Shown: positions 47,762 to 57,187, numbered from the stretch's first letter. The stretch is 64,000 nt of DNA from Gammaproteobacteria bacterium (GCA_018661465.1 JABJIC010000025.1:1-64000), one strand, 5' to 3'. Program-made: numbers and translations. The notes: a model not told the origin generated them from the letters alone.

Positions 47762-48964
47762 TTACTGAGGTTTTGCTAGCCTGGTTTCGAAGCTGGGCTT
47801 TGGTTTGTCGGGAATGAATTGAGCCAGGGCCAGAGAGGCTGATGCGATGGCGGCGCCGATTAGAAACACGGCGCTGTAGTTGAATACCCAGACGATTCCC
47901 AATAGGGCAGGGAGAATGACAGCGGCGATGTGATTGATTGTGAAACTGATGCTCGAGGTAGCCGCGATATCTTCCGGTGCAGCAATTTTTTGAAAGTAGG
48001 TTTTTAGGGAGATGGCCATGGCAAAGAATAGGTGGTCCAGTAGATACAAACCGATTGCTATGGCGACACTGTCCACAAAGGCATAGCCAACAAATACCAG
48101 AATCAGCCCCACGTACTCCAGGGTCAGCACTTTGCGCTCACCGATATAGCTAATAAGGCCGCCAATTTTTGGTGCCAACCAGAAGGTGAGGGCGGCATTT
48201 ACCAGTGTGAGTAAGACAACGTTTTCCACCGGGAACTGAAACTTCTCAACCAGCAAGAACCCGGCAAAAACCACAAATATTTGCCTTCTTGCGCCAGACA
48301 GAAAGGTAAGAACGTAATATAGCCAATAGCGTTTGCGAAGAAAGAGTTCTTTCTTCTGGGTAACTCCATCTTCGAAGTGAGGGAAGGCAGTCCAGCAATA
48401 AATACCAATTGCCACGGCTATGCCGCCAGCAAGGGTGTAGATGAGCATGTAATTTACGGCAAAAAATATCAGGTAAATATAGATCGAGCCTAGAATAATG
48501 AAATTGCAGAAAGCTCGGGCACTCATCAATTGCCCCAGCACTCTCGGTGCCTCGTCCTGACTAAGCCATTGAAGGCTGAGAGAGTTGTGCAGGGTTTCCA
48601 GATAGTGAAACCCAATGGACATGATCACAGTGGCGAAATATAGCCACAAAGCTGAGGGGTAATAGGCGGTAATGGCGGTGCCAATGCCTAGAGTGAGTAA
48701 GGAGATTATTGCAAATGACTGTTGGCGGATAAAAATCATTACCAGTATTGCCGTAAAAGCCAAAAACCCTGGCACTTCTCTCAGGCTTTGTAATATGCCG
48801 ATTTCTTCACCGGTAAAAGCGGCTTCTTCCACGACAAAATTGTTCAACATCACCTGCCAGGTGGCAAAGGCTACCGTATTACCTATGGCTAATAAGTAAA
48901 GAAGTGTTTTTTTGTTTTTAATCGGTGTGAGTGTCATCTGCTTTTCAACGAGAACGACTACCAT
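47762..48964 (-). CDS. MFS transporter (400 aa)
   Basis: Twelve hydrophobic helices in two halves with a central loop near residue 200 (FPHFEDGVTQKKELFLRKRYW). No substrate-specific motif is recognised. ATG 48964 has AAGAGA upstream; ATG 48937 (MTLTPIKNKK) is a second possible start. It is divergent from the patatin gene across 66 bp and precedes the TonB receptor on the same strand by 139 bp. Confidence 0.88.
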   Translation of the reverse strand: MVVVLVEKQMTLTPIKNKKTLLYLLAIGNTVAFATWQVMLNNFVVEEAAFTGEEIGILQSLREVPGFLAFTAILVMIFIRQQSFAIISLLTLGIGTAITAYYPSALWLYFATVIMSIGFHYLETLHNSLSLQWLSQDEAPRVLGQLMSARAFCNFIILGSIYIYLIFFAVNYMLIYTLAGGIAVAIGIYCWTAFPHFEDGVTQKKELFLRKRYWLYYVLTFLSGARRQIFVVFAGFLLVEKFQFPVENVVLLTLVNAALTFWLAPKIGGLISYIGERKVLTLEYVGLILVFVGYAFVDSVAIAIGLYLLDHLFFAMAISLKTYFQKIAAPEDIAATSSISFTINHIAAVILPALLGIVWVFNYSAVFLIGAAIASASLALAQFIPDKPKPSFETRLAKPQ

Positions 48965-49030
48965 TAAATCTCTTGGCGATTGATCTTGGTAGTAGAATGA
49001 AGAGGGTATGAATTATATCATCTCGTCCCT

Positions 49031-50104
49031 ATGTCATCTCTGTCTATTTTTGCAGGACCCGCCGCTCTGAAGCGAATTCGAAGCGAAGGCCTGAATCAGA
49101 AGCAATTTAAAGTACTGGTAGGCGCGTCCGGGGGCCCTAAGTGGTTTGTGCTTTATGGGCTCGATCGTTATCTGTTTGGCGAGTTTTTCGCCAATCGCGA
49201 ATCTGAACTGATTACTCTCGGCTCCTCGGCAGGGGCTTGGCGCATGTGCTGTTTAGCCACCGCAAACCCAGTGGCAGCTATTGAGCGTCTGGCAGGTCTC
49301 TACAGTAATGAATCCTATTCGGAACAACCAGATACTGATGAGATAACGGCTAAGGCTGTGGAAATGCTTACCGGGACCTTGGGTGAGAACGGTGTCGATG
49401 AAATACTTCGCAATGAGATTTTCAAGACAAATATTATCGCCGATCGCTGTAGAGGATTTGGATCTTCGACAAACAAGAAAATACAGATGACAGTTCTGGG
49501 TCTCAGCGCGGCATCGAATCTGTTGAGTCGCCGCTCACTTTCTCTCTATTTTGAACGTACAATCTTTTCCACCATGGGGCAGCATTGTCCGTGGCAGGGC
49601 GCGACAGACCTGAAAACGTCCATTGTTTCCATGAGTATGGAAAATGCCAGGGATGCGATGCTAGCGACCGGATCCATTCCTTTTGTGCTCAATGGTGTTC
49701 GCGATATAAGCGGCAGTAAACCCGGGCTCTATCTGGATGGAGGAATTACCGACTATCATTTCGATATGCCATTCCACAGTGGAGAAGATCTGGTTCTGTA
49801 CCCTCATTTTTCTTCTGCTGTAATACCAGGCTGGTTTGATAAACATATACCCTGGCGTAAAGTTCATTTGCAGAATTTTCAGAATGTTGTACTAGTTACC
49901 CCTTCGAGAGAATTCGTTTCCAAGCTTCCCTATGGAAAGATCTCCGATCGTAATGACTTTGAAAAACTTTCTACTGAAGATCGTCTGCAGTACTGGCAAG
50001 AAGTTTTGGCCGCAAGCAATAGCCTTGCAGAGGACTTCGCTGAGCTGGTTGAAACAGGTAAGGGTCTTGAAGACGTGCTTCCTTTCGAAGAAAGGCTTAA
50101 GTGA
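49031..50104 (+). CDS. Patatin-like phospholipase
   Basis: Ser-Asp dyad acyl hydrolase of the patatin fold. The oxyanion loop GASGGPKW is at 31-38, the nucleophile Ser66 is in GSSAGAW (64-70), and the catalytic Asp236 is in LDGGITDYH. No signal peptide; likely cytoplasmic or membrane-associated. Length 357 aa. Its TGA overlaps the ATG of the downstream acetyltransferase remnant (TGATG at 50102-50106), perhaps as a result of the deletion that truncated that gene. Confidence 0.92.
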   Translation: MSSLSIFAGPAALKRIRSEGLNQKQFKVLVGASGGPKWFVLYGLDRYLFGEFFANRESELITLGSSAGAWRMCCLATANPVAAIERLAGLYSNESYSEQPDTDEITAKAVEMLTGTLGENGVDEILRNEIFKTNIIADRCRGFGSSTNKKIQMTVLGLSAASNLLSRRSLSLYFERTIFSTMGQHCPWQGATDLKTSIVSMSMENARDAMLATGSIPFVLNGVRDISGSKPGLYLDGGITDYHFDMPFHSGEDLVLYPHFSSAVIPGWFDKHIPWRKVHLQNFQNVVLVTPSREFVSKLPYGKISDRNDFEKLSTEDRLQYWQEVLAASNSLAEDFAELVETGKGLEDVLPFEERLK

Positions 50105-50357
50105 TGAGTAAGGGTTTTCACCGTGGAGAAAGGGGCATTAGGCTAATGCAATATCTGGTTGATGATATGCGCAAGACGCCGATACATGTACTAATTGCTG
50201 GGATGCCTTGCCCGCCGATGCCAGTGTAGCCCTGCAGGAAAGCCTGGGCTTCACAGGACTTGGATCATTCACAGAAGTTGGTTTCAAGTTTGATGAATAT
50301 ATCGATGTGGGATACTGGCACAGCTTCTCTAGGAACATAATTTTGGACAGAGAATGA
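50104..50357 (+). pseudogene. Truncated, frameshifted GNAT acetyltransferase remnant
   Basis: Two frames together spell the C-terminal half of a phosphinothricin-type N-acetyltransferase. Frame 1 (50104-50202) gives FHRGERGIRLMQYLVDDM and TPIHVLIAG, the acetyl-CoA loop and following strand; it then meets TAG at 50227-50229. Frame 3 (50202-50357) continues with DALPADASVALQESLGF and TEVGFKFDEYIDVGYW, the conserved family ending. The break near 50203 fits loss of four bases around GGGAT. The N-terminal half is missing altogether. The remnant is certain to be non-functional as an enzyme; the exact limits are approximate. Confidence 0.85.
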
Positions 50358-50524
50358 AACAACAAATTCGAATAGTATTTATATCATTGCTATGCCTGGC
50401 CTCAGGTTCCTGTGTAGGAACAATCGTTGGCGTAGCAGTGGACACTACTATTGAAGTGGCAAAGGTCCCATTCAAGGTAGTTGGTGCAGCTGTTGATCTG
50501 GCGGTGCCAGACGATGAAGACTAA
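50354..50524 (+). CDS. Small lipoprotein, NF038104-like (56 aa)
   Basis: MKQQIRIVFISLLCLASGSC is a lipoprotein signal with lipobox SGSC (Cys20). The mature 37 residues (VGTIVGVAVDTTIEVAKVPF then VVGAAVDLAV) match the short VG-rich lipoproteins of the NF038104 type. Function unknown. ATG overlaps the last codon of the acetyltransferase remnant (ATGA), a coupling that probably dates from when that gene was intact. Confidence 0.8.
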   Translation: MKQQIRIVFISLLCLASGSCVGTIVGVAVDTTIEVAKVPFKVVGAAVDLAVPDDED

Positions 50525-50574
50525 GCCGCTGAGCTAAGAAAGAGTTCAATTATCAAGAATACGAGAATAGTGTA

Positions 50575-51003
50575 ATGACTTTAAAGCCTGAAGATTTTGA
50601 TATCCCCCCTCACTACCGCCATTGGGTAGGAGATAAGGCGGAAGACTATATTGGCCCATTCTTCTTCCATATGGATGGTGATCAACCCAGTTCTGCCTTC
50701 AGGGTGGAGGACCGTCACTGCAACGCCCATGATTCAGTTCACGGTGGTGTGTTAATGACGTTCGCGGACTACACGCTCTGCCTCTGTGCCAATGGTGGCG
50801 AAACTGAAAGTGTTGTAACCGTCAGCTGCAACAGTGAGTTTGTGGCGCCAGCTTTTAAAGATGATCTGGTTCATGGAAAAGGCGAAGTAATTCGCCGTGG
50901 TGGCTCTATGGTGTTTGCGCGATGTCAGCTGATAGCTAACGATCAAATTATTTTGATTGCCAGCGCGGTTATAAAGCGAATCAGGAAAACGAATGGAACG
51001 TAG
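50575..51003 (+). CDS. PaaI-type hotdog thioesterase
   Basis: Single hotdog domain, 142 aa. The active-site loop reads HCNAHDSVHGGVLMTFADYTL, with the HGG turn and Asp on the long helix typical of PaaI/YdiI-like acyl-CoA thioesterases. The following strands TVSCNSEFVAPAFKDDLVHGKGEVIRRGGS fit. Substrate is unknown. It lies 50 bp after the small lipoprotein. Confidence 0.9.
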   Translation: MTLKPEDFDIPPHYRHWVGDKAEDYIGPFFFHMDGDQPSSAFRVEDRHCNAHDSVHGGVLMTFADYTLCLCANGGETESVVTVSCNSEFVAPAFKDDLVHGKGEVIRRGGSMVFARCQLIANDQIILIASAVIKRIRKTNGT

Positions 51004-51043
51004 CGGTTTTCAGTTACGTCCTTCAAAAGAGCGTCCTCAAAAA

Positions 51044-52075
51044 CTAGTCTCGCATTGAATACACTTTTTCCGCCGTGCCGTAGAACATCGCCTGCTTCTC
51101 AGCTTCGCTAAAATCCTGAGCCATCTTCTTGTACGCATTCCATAGTACATGGTAATTAATTGAGAGTTTGTCTACGGGGAAGTTGCTCTCAAACATACAG
51201 CGTTCAGGCCCGAAGCATTCGATAGTGTGCATATAGTATCTTTGCTGTTGCTTGACAAACTCATCCGAAGTGGGAGGGCGTTCAGCCTTGTGCCAGCCGA
51301 AGCCGTTGTCTGGCATCGCAAGGCCACCAAGTTTGGCATAGACGTTTTCACACTTGGCAATTTCTGTTATGTCCTCTTTCCATTGTTGGAAAATTTCATC
51401 TTTGCAGCTTCGATAAATACCAACTCCGAGAGGAGTGCCAAAATGATCGAGGATCATCGTGCACTCGGGTACGTCACGAGCAAGGTCGAGAAAATCCAGA
51501 TTTTGGTGATGATAGTGCCAGGAGTCATAACTTAGACCCTGTTCAGCGATTATTCGCAGACCCTTCCTGAATGATTCTTTGCCATGAAGATAGGGAGGAG
51601 CAGAGCCAACGATAAACAAATCTTCTGGTCTCTTGTCTCGGGCAGCTGACTGGCGAAAGCCTCGTAGCAAGCCATTGCTACTTAGCTTGTGTTGTTCAAT
51701 AGCTTCTAACAACAATTCTTCCGAATCCCCGGCTCGGGTTAAATCTGTATGAGCAACAATCGCCGCGATGTAAGCCTGGTTTTGCATATCGGCTTTACTC
51801 TGTTTCGCTAAATCCGCGATGTACTTGGTTTCGCCCACAGACTGCAGATGTTCTTCAGCGTCTTTATCATAGAATGCGCGACATTCCATAAACAGAGTCT
51901 TGACGATATTGTGCCCTGAATTAGTGTCGTTCCAGTATTGTTCGAGAACATAATCAGTATTGAATCGCTTTCTCCAGATATGGTGATGAGGATCAATGAT
52001 CGGCCGTTCCGGATCGATGATGTCTTCTTTTACCTGGTCTAACCAGGAATCTGAACCAGGCTCTAGTGCTGTCAT
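51044..52075 (-). CDS. Amidohydrolase-2 family metal-dependent hydrolase (COG3618)
   Basis: TIM-barrel hydrolase or decarboxylase. The metal motif PIIDPHHHIW opens the barrel, and later motifs include MILDHFGTPLG and CMFESNFPVDK with the conserved Asp. Such enzymes act on lactones or aromatic acids; the substrate is not evident. ATG 52075 (MTALEPGSDSW) gives 343 aa, a normal length; the frame continues to 52249 with residues that do not resemble the family. It is divergent from the symporter gene. Confidence 0.88.
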   Translation of the reverse strand: MTALEPGSDSWLDQVKEDIIDPERPIIDPHHHIWRKRFNTDYVLEQYWNDTNSGHNIVKTLFMECRAFYDKDAEEHLQSVGETKYIADLAKQSKADMQNQAYIAAIVAHTDLTRAGDSEELLLEAIEQHKLSSNGLLRGFRQSAARDKRPEDLFIVGSAPPYLHGKESFRKGLRIIAEQGLSYDSWHYHHQNLDFLDLARDVPECTMILDHFGTPLGVGIYRSCKDEIFQQWKEDITEIAKCENVYAKLGGLAMPDNGFGWHKAERPPTSDEFVKQQQRYYMHTIECFGPERCMFESNFPVDKLSINYHVLWNAYKKMAQDFSEAEKQAMFYGTAEKVYSMRD

Positions 52076-52307
52076 TTTTCGTACTCTTGGCTGTCCGTGA
52101 TTTAAGCTACCACCGACCATGGAAAATGTGAATAGCCCAGTGGACTTGAGCGCACGGCAGGTGGTTAGTGCATTTTTTCGATCATGGTGTAGTATGCCCA
52201 GATCGTTCTGGAAAATTTTGATACAAGTCAGAACTTCCACAAGCTGCAAGATTCAAATCGACATGCAGCCGATGACAATAAGAACCGTGACCTAGCAGGA
52301 GTAGTAC

Positions 52308-53849
52308 ATGAGCTTGGCGGCATACGTAATTCTGGGATATCTCCTCTTTTTTATTGCTGTTGGAATTTATATCAACAGTAGAAACAAGAGTTCGTCTGAC
52401 TGGGCGATCGGTGGTGGCACTTTAGGTGTGGCGATGCTCGCAGCTGGAGTAGCAGGTACTCGTATCGGTGGAGCTGGAACCTATGGCGTGGCAGGAGATG
52501 TAATTACCGAAGGCATCGGTCATCTATGGTATGGCGTAAATTCATTCTTCGCACTTTTTCTTGTCGGTCTATTTTTTGCAATTCCTTATCGTCGACTAAA
52601 GCTATCAACAGTTGGTGAAGTATTCGATCAGCGTTTTGGTTCTCGTCGTTGTCAGTCCCTCACTAGTCTCTGTGTCCAGGCCGAGTATCTAGTTGTAAAT
52701 ATTATTGAGCCCTATGTTATTGCGACTATTGTCAGTGGTGTAACCGGCTGGCCTTTTGGTTGGTGCGTTATTATCGGTGGAGCGGTGATTGTTGGTTTTA
52801 CAATCATGGGTGGCTTAAAAGGTACTGCTGTAACTAACGTTGTTCACTGCACCGTGATCATCTTTGGCCTTGGTTTAGTAGGCTATGTTGCTATGCAAAA
52901 CCTCGGTGGTTGGGGTGAGGTAGTCGCACAATCCGAAGTGATGTTGGCAGCCTCAGACAAAGACATACCTTCCTGGTGGAGCTTTACTGGAATCGGCTGG
53001 GCCACCATCATCGCTCTGTTTATCTCTGCCACAATTCACACGCCGGCTGCGTCAGTTTATGCAAACTATGCAAGTTCGGCAGCTAAAGAGGATTACCTGA
53101 TTCCGGGTTTCTTCCTGGCGGGTTGTATAGCGGCGCTAATGCCACTGGTAGCTGGCTTTATAGGTATTCTCACCATGGTAAGTTATGGCTCGGAGGCTGG
53201 ATTATCTGGCTACTTGAATATCGCTCAACTTGCTATCGACACTGGTCCTTTGCTTGGAGGTATTGCGCTGGCTGCAGTATTAGCAGCGGTAATTTCGTCC
53301 GGGGCTCCGATTCTGTTAAGTAGTGCCACGATGTTGGTAAATGACTGGATTCCTGCTTCGAAGGATTACTCTAGCGAAAAGAAACTTATAGCCTACAAAA
53401 CCGTCACTGCGTTATATGGTGGGGGAGCTGCGTTCTGTGCCTACTACTTTAATTTCGGTTCTGTTTTGCAATTCCTGCTTCTCGGTTTCGCGATGGTTGT
53501 TCCGCCAGCGATTGCGGTAACTTATGTTTTTTATTGGAAGAAGACTACTGAGAAGGCTGCTTTTTGGGGAATTCTTATTGGCTTTGTTAGTGGCTTGACA
53601 ATGTGGCTGTTGAATCGCTCATTTGCTGGTGTTGAAAATGCCGACGTTGGTGGTTTTCCTCAGTACTGGTATGAGCTCTGTCAGTTCTTGGGTGAATGGA
53701 GAGATCCTTCTTTCCTTACTCTGTTGTTGCCGGTGTTTGTAATTCCGTTGATCACTATTCTGTTTCCGAATAAGGAAGATGACTCGGAGCAATCTGATGA
53801 GTTCTATACCAGGCTGGGTAGGATTCAGAAGAATTTTAAGTGGGCTTAA
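52308..53849 (+). CDS. Sodium:solute symporter family protein (513 aa)
   Basis: About 13 membrane helices. Family landmarks include SDWAIGGGTLGVAMLAAGVAGTRIGGAGTYGVAGD near the start, the unwound-helix sodium site, and VTGWPFGWCVIIGGAVIVGFTIMGGLKGTAVTNVVH. Solute unknown. AGGAG lies ahead of ATG 52308. Its divergent neighbour (amidohydrolase) could process the imported compound; this is a guess. Confidence 0.92.
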   Translation: MSLAAYVILGYLLFFIAVGIYINSRNKSSSDWAIGGGTLGVAMLAAGVAGTRIGGAGTYGVAGDVITEGIGHLWYGVNSFFALFLVGLFFAIPYRRLKLSTVGEVFDQRFGSRRCQSLTSLCVQAEYLVVNIIEPYVIATIVSGVTGWPFGWCVIIGGAVIVGFTIMGGLKGTAVTNVVHCTVIIFGLGLVGYVAMQNLGGWGEVVAQSEVMLAASDKDIPSWWSFTGIGWATIIALFISATIHTPAASVYANYASSAAKEDYLIPGFFLAGCIAALMPLVAGFIGILTMVSYGSEAGLSGYLNIAQLAIDTGPLLGGIALAAVLAAVISSGAPILLSSATMLVNDWIPASKDYSSEKKLIAYKTVTALYGGGAAFCAYYFNFGSVLQFLLLGFAMVVPPAIAVTYVFYWKKTTEKAAFWGILIGFVSGLTMWLLNRSFAGVENADVGGFPQYWYELCQFLGEWRDPSFLTLLLPVFVIPLITILFPNKEDDSEQSDEFYTRLGRIQKNFKWA

Positions 53850-53900
53850 GTTGTTGCCACTTTTTAAATTAGATCTTTGATTCTTTTCGATATTACGGCC

Positions 53901-53941
53901 CTTTGCGGGAGCAGTTCCCGCTACGGACCGCGCCCGCAAAG
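53901..53941. repeat. Compound inverted repeat between convergent genes
   Basis: Outer arms CTTTGCGGG (53901-53909) and CCCGCAAAG (53933-53941) enclose a smaller hairpin GCGGGA (53905-53910)/TCCCGC (53916-53921) that competes with it. No T-run follows on either strand. It is GC-rich compared with its surroundings and may be a REP-like element or an unusual bidirectional terminator. Confidence 0.65.
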
Positions 53942-54000
53942 AGCCTTAGATATACTGCTGGATGAGCTCATCTTTCACTTGGTTTTTCTTATCGCGGCAA

Positions 54001-55554
54001 TTAGTTATTCGCCTGAATAAGAAAGGGGCCAGGTGTCTGAAAACTATTTTCTAATAGCGTGCAAAGTTCTTCTGCGGTGTTGGCTTCTGCACCGGGGACC
54101 CCAAAAGCCTTTGCCATGTCTACCCAATTGATATCAGGATTGCCAATATCAAATAGACTGGCTGCAATTTCACCAACGTCGGTTACACCCAGGCGGGCAT
54201 ATTCAACATTTAGAATTTTGTAGGATCTATTGGCGAATATTACTGTGGTTACATTCAAGCCTTCACGGGCCTGTGTCCAGAAGCTTTGGTTGGTATAGGC
54301 AGCGCCGCCGTCTCCTAATAGCGCGAGAACTGGGCGATCTGGGCAGGCTAGGGCTGCTCCGGTGGCACATGGGCCGCCTTGGCCTATGGATCCGCCTGTG
54401 AGGCTTAGCCAGGAGTGTCTTACTCTGTTTCGGCAGAAGGGATAGGCAGCATTGCCTCCTCCCGAGTCTGTACAAACAATTACGTCTTCGGGTAGCGTTG
54501 CAGCGATGGACTGGGCAATACCTTTGGTGTTCAACTTGCCGGTAGGCTTGCTGATTTCTGTTTTCTCGTAGTTTCGTATCTCTTCGTTTTCTGCTCCTAG
54601 TCTCTCTGCTAACCTTTCAAGTGCATCTACTGCATCTTCTTCGATGGAAGTGAGTCGGGTGACTTTGCATCCTTCAGGGATCAGTTGTCCGGGAATGCCT
54701 TGGTAGGCGAAAAAACTGGCAGGAATTTCGCCGCCAACAAGAATAAGGTTTTCTGTTCCATCCAAGGTCGCAAGAAGCTGTTCGGGGAAATAGGGGAGAC
54801 GCTCTACAGCGACTCTTCCCGGTCCGCCGTCGACTCTGCCTGGAAATGTTCCATTGAATAGCCTGCATCCGGTCTTGCTCGCTATCTTGCTGGCAAGCTG
54901 CATCGCAGCCTGTTCAGATGCTTGGTGCTCCAGCAGTAAAATGGTCTTGCCTCCGCCATTGATGGCGCTTGCTACTTGTTCTATTGCTGATTCGCCGACT
55001 TTGCTGCGCTGCGGTATGGCATTGGGGGTAACTGGGCCGCTGGATTCTCCCCATGCGGCGTCTGCTCCCATTATAAGTGTAGAGATCTGTCCGGCTGATC
55101 CTGTGCTTTGCCTGAGGGTGGCGGTATAGGCGTCGGCACCATCTTGGGCCAGAGTCCCGTTCGTGCTGCAAGATTTTGTCCAATGGGAGAAATTATTAGC
55201 GAGTGTATCTATATCAGATGTTAGGGGGGCATCAAAACCCACATGGAAATTTGGGTGGTTACCGACGATGTTTATTATTGGTGAGTTGGCGCGCCGTGCA
55301 TTGTGTAGATTAGCGATGCCATTTGCCAGTCCTGGCCCGAGGTGGAGAAGTGTTGCCGCAGGTTTGCCTGTCATTCTTCCAATGCCATCGGCGGCTCCTG
55401 TGCAAACTCCTTCGTAGAGGGCGAGAACTGACTTGATCTCAGGTACAGCATCCAGTGCTTGAACCAGATGCATTTCAGATGTTCCCGGGTTGGCAATACA
55501 GTATTCAACGCCACAGTCGGCCAGGGTTTTTATCAGCGCAGTAGCACCATTCAT
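54001..55554 (-). CDS. Thiamine-diphosphate enzyme, acetolactate synthase-like
   Basis: Three-domain ThDP enzyme (517 aa) of the branch annotated as acetolactate synthase large subunit or MdlC-like decarboxylase. The N-terminal PYR domain has the catalytic Glu in LALYEGVCTGAADG (residue ~48), and the C-terminal domain has the cofactor motif GDGGAAYTNQSFWTQ ending in FANRSY. It is shorter than true IlvB/IlvI (~550-570) and no small subunit is nearby, so valine/isoleucine synthesis is unlikely; a 2-keto-acid decarboxylase or carboligase is likelier. AAGGA precedes ATG 55554. Confidence 0.88.
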   Translation of the reverse strand: MNGATALIKTLADCGVEYCIANPGTSEMHLVQALDAVPEIKSVLALYEGVCTGAADGIGRMTGKPAATLLHLGPGLANGIANLHNARRANSPIINIVGNHPNFHVGFDAPLTSDIDTLANNFSHWTKSCSTNGTLAQDGADAYTATLRQSTGSAGQISTLIMGADAAWGESSGPVTPNAIPQRSKVGESAIEQVASAINGGGKTILLLEHQASEQAAMQLASKIASKTGCRLFNGTFPGRVDGGPGRVAVERLPYFPEQLLATLDGTENLILVGGEIPASFFAYQGIPGQLIPEGCKVTRLTSIEEDAVDALERLAERLGAENEEIRNYEKTEISKPTGKLNTKGIAQSIAATLPEDVIVCTDSGGGNAAYPFCRNRVRHSWLSLTGGSIGQGGPCATGAALACPDRPVLALLGDGGAAYTNQSFWTQAREGLNVTTVIFANRSYKILNVEYARLGVTDVGEIAASLFDIGNPDINWVDMAKAFGVPGAEANTAEELCTLLENSFQTPGPFLIQANN

Positions 55555-55637
55555 GGTAATGTTCCTTGCAAATTATCGAAATGGATTCCGCAGAATCACA
55601 ACGCTGGTTATCATAGCATCAAAGGAAATAAAGACTA

Positions 55638-56006
55638 ATGGCAATTACAGCGGAGGAGAAGGAATTTGCTGCCTATGTGGTTGACTTGATGCAGATGGTA
55701 GGGCCGGTTGAGTCAAAGAGGATGTTTGGTGGCTTCGGTATATTTCTTGATGGTTTGATGTTTGGTTTAGTTGCAGGAAATGTACTTTACATAAAAGCTG
55801 ATGATGAGAGTCGCAATGACTTTCTCGACCAGGGTTTGCTGCCGTTTAGTTATTCCAAGAAGGGAAAAACCATGAGCCTGTCTTATTTCCAAGCTCCAGA
55901 AGAAGCTATGGAGGATGGGGAAATAATGTCTGAGTGGGCAAATAAAGGCTTCTCGGCGGCTCTTCGGGCGGCTGCTAAAAAGCAGGCGAAAACCAAAAAG
56001 AAATAG
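55638..56006 (+). CDS. TfoX N-terminal domain protein (122 aa)
   Basis: Contains the TfoX_N domain: VKRMFGGFGIF-type core reads ESKRMFGGFGIFLDGLMFGLVAGNVLYIKADDE. The basic tail (AAKKQAKTKKK) may bind nucleic acid. In Haemophilus and Vibrio, TfoX/Sxy activates competence genes together with a C-terminal domain that is absent here, so competence control is not implied. Divergent from the ThDP enzyme across 83 bp. Confidence 0.9.
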   Translation: MAITAEEKEFAAYVVDLMQMVGPVESKRMFGGFGIFLDGLMFGLVAGNVLYIKADDESRNDFLDQGLLPFSYSKKGKTMSLSYFQAPEEAMEDGEIMSEWANKGFSAALRAAAKKQAKTKKK

Positions 56007-56140
56007 CATCTTGGCAATATGGGCCTGGATTTGCTGACCTTGTAGATCTATCCACTTCCGCATTTGAAAGGTGTAAACTAGTCGGCAATATGGGATCACT
56101 ATTTTAGTACTCGGTTTTATACTTCGTTTATGGGGGATAT

Positions 56141-57124
56141 ATGAAAATTCGACTGATAGGTTTAACTGCTTCACTGGCGCTTGCTCTGAGCGCAAGTGTG
56201 CAGGCGCAGGACGATGACTTTGTTGTACAGAGAACAGATTATGGCCAGCCCGATTTAGAGGGTGTGTGGAATTTTAGCTCCTTTATTCCGATGGAGCGGC
56301 CTGCCTTCTTTGGAGACAAGCAGTTCCTTACAGATGAAGAGATTGCTGCACTAGCTGCCCAAACTGAAGCTGGGCTTCAGGCAATCAATAACATTGGCGT
56401 CGGTGGCTACAATACCTTCTGGACGGAAATGGGTGGAGACAAAGATAATAGAACTTCGCTTATTACTTACCCATTGAATGGCAGACTTCCTGAAACAGTA
56501 GAAGGCGTGCCTATTCAGGTTGGAGGACTGGGCCCAGATGAGCCTGGTGTACGGCCAACGCGTATGGTGGTTGGTGGTATAGCAAAAGATGGCCCGGAAG
56601 ACCGCGGCATCTCTGAGCGATGTATTGTAGGTTTTAATTCAGGACCTCCATTCACTCCGAACCTGTATAACAATAATGTTCAGATTATCCAGCACAGAGA
56701 TACTGTAGTGATCATGACTGAAATGATTCACGATGCGCGTATCGTGTCTCTGGATAAGGGTGAACATATCGACGAGGATATCCGTCAATGGACTGGAGAT
56801 TCACGGGGATACTGGGATGGAGACACTCTCGTTGTGGAGACTCGCAATTTCAACGATCTGACTCAGAGCTTTAGTGTTTACGGTAGCGCCAAGGACAAAT
56901 TTCTAACGGAGCGCTTTACCCGGGTGGATGAGTTTACAGTCAATTATGAATTCACGATCGATGACCCTAGTACTTTCAGGGACAAGATTGTTGCCATGGT
57001 GCCAATGGCCAAGGTGGATGGGCTAATGTATGAGTATGCCTGTCATGAGGGTAACTACGGAATGATGAATACTCTTCGCGGTGCTCGTATGGAAGAGCAG
57101 CGAGCAGCTGAGGGTGGGCAATAG
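56141..57124 (+). CDS. Secreted protein of unknown function (327 aa)
   Basis: Signal peptide to residue ~23 (cleavage after VQAQ), so the protein is periplasmic or extracellular. It begins its mature part with YGQPDLEGVWNFSSFIPMERP, a motif seen in a family of uncharacterised proteins from marine Gammaproteobacteria and Acidobacteria; later parts have WTGDSRGYWDGDTLVVETRNFND, also characteristic. No catalytic motif is recognised. A TATACT box at 56118-56123 stands just ahead of a GGGGGA ribosome binding site. Ends at a strong shared terminator. Confidence 0.85.
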   Translation: MKIRLIGLTASLALALSASVQAQDDDFVVQRTDYGQPDLEGVWNFSSFIPMERPAFFGDKQFLTDEEIAALAAQTEAGLQAINNIGVGGYNTFWTEMGGDKDNRTSLITYPLNGRLPETVEGVPIQVGGLGPDEPGVRPTRMVVGGIAKDGPEDRGISERCIVGFNSGPPFTPNLYNNNVQIIQHRDTVVIMTEMIHDARIVSLDKGEHIDEDIRQWTGDSRGYWDGDTLVVETRNFNDLTQSFSVYGSAKDKFLTERFTRVDEFTVNYEFTIDDPSTFRDKIVAMVPMAKVDGLMYEYACHEGNYGMMNTLRGARMEEQRAAEGGQ

Positions 57125-57158
57125 TTCGATTCAGATTTGTTTTTGAATTCAGTAGAAC

Positions 57159-57187
57159 AAAAAAGGCCAGCAATGCTGGCCTTTTTT
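57159..57187. terminator. Bidirectional intrinsic terminator
   Basis: A-run 57159-57164, GGCCAGC (57165-57171), loop AAT, GCTGGCC (57175-57181), T-run 57182-57187. It serves both the secreted-protein gene (plus) and the aldo/keto reductase (minus). Confidence 0.95.

Noticed and set aside
50138-50365. Minus-strand open frame across the acetyltransferase remnant.
   Set aside because: The plus-strand frames match a known family; the minus frame shows no resemblance to anything and no start signals.
54001-55554. Annotation as biosynthetic acetolactate synthase (ilvB/ilvI).
   Set aside because: It is short for that family and has no regulatory subunit gene beside it; an MdlC-like carboligase or decarboxylase is more likely.
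55638-56006. TfoX domain taken as a competence regulator.
   Set aside because: Only the N-terminal domain is present and no competence genes are near.
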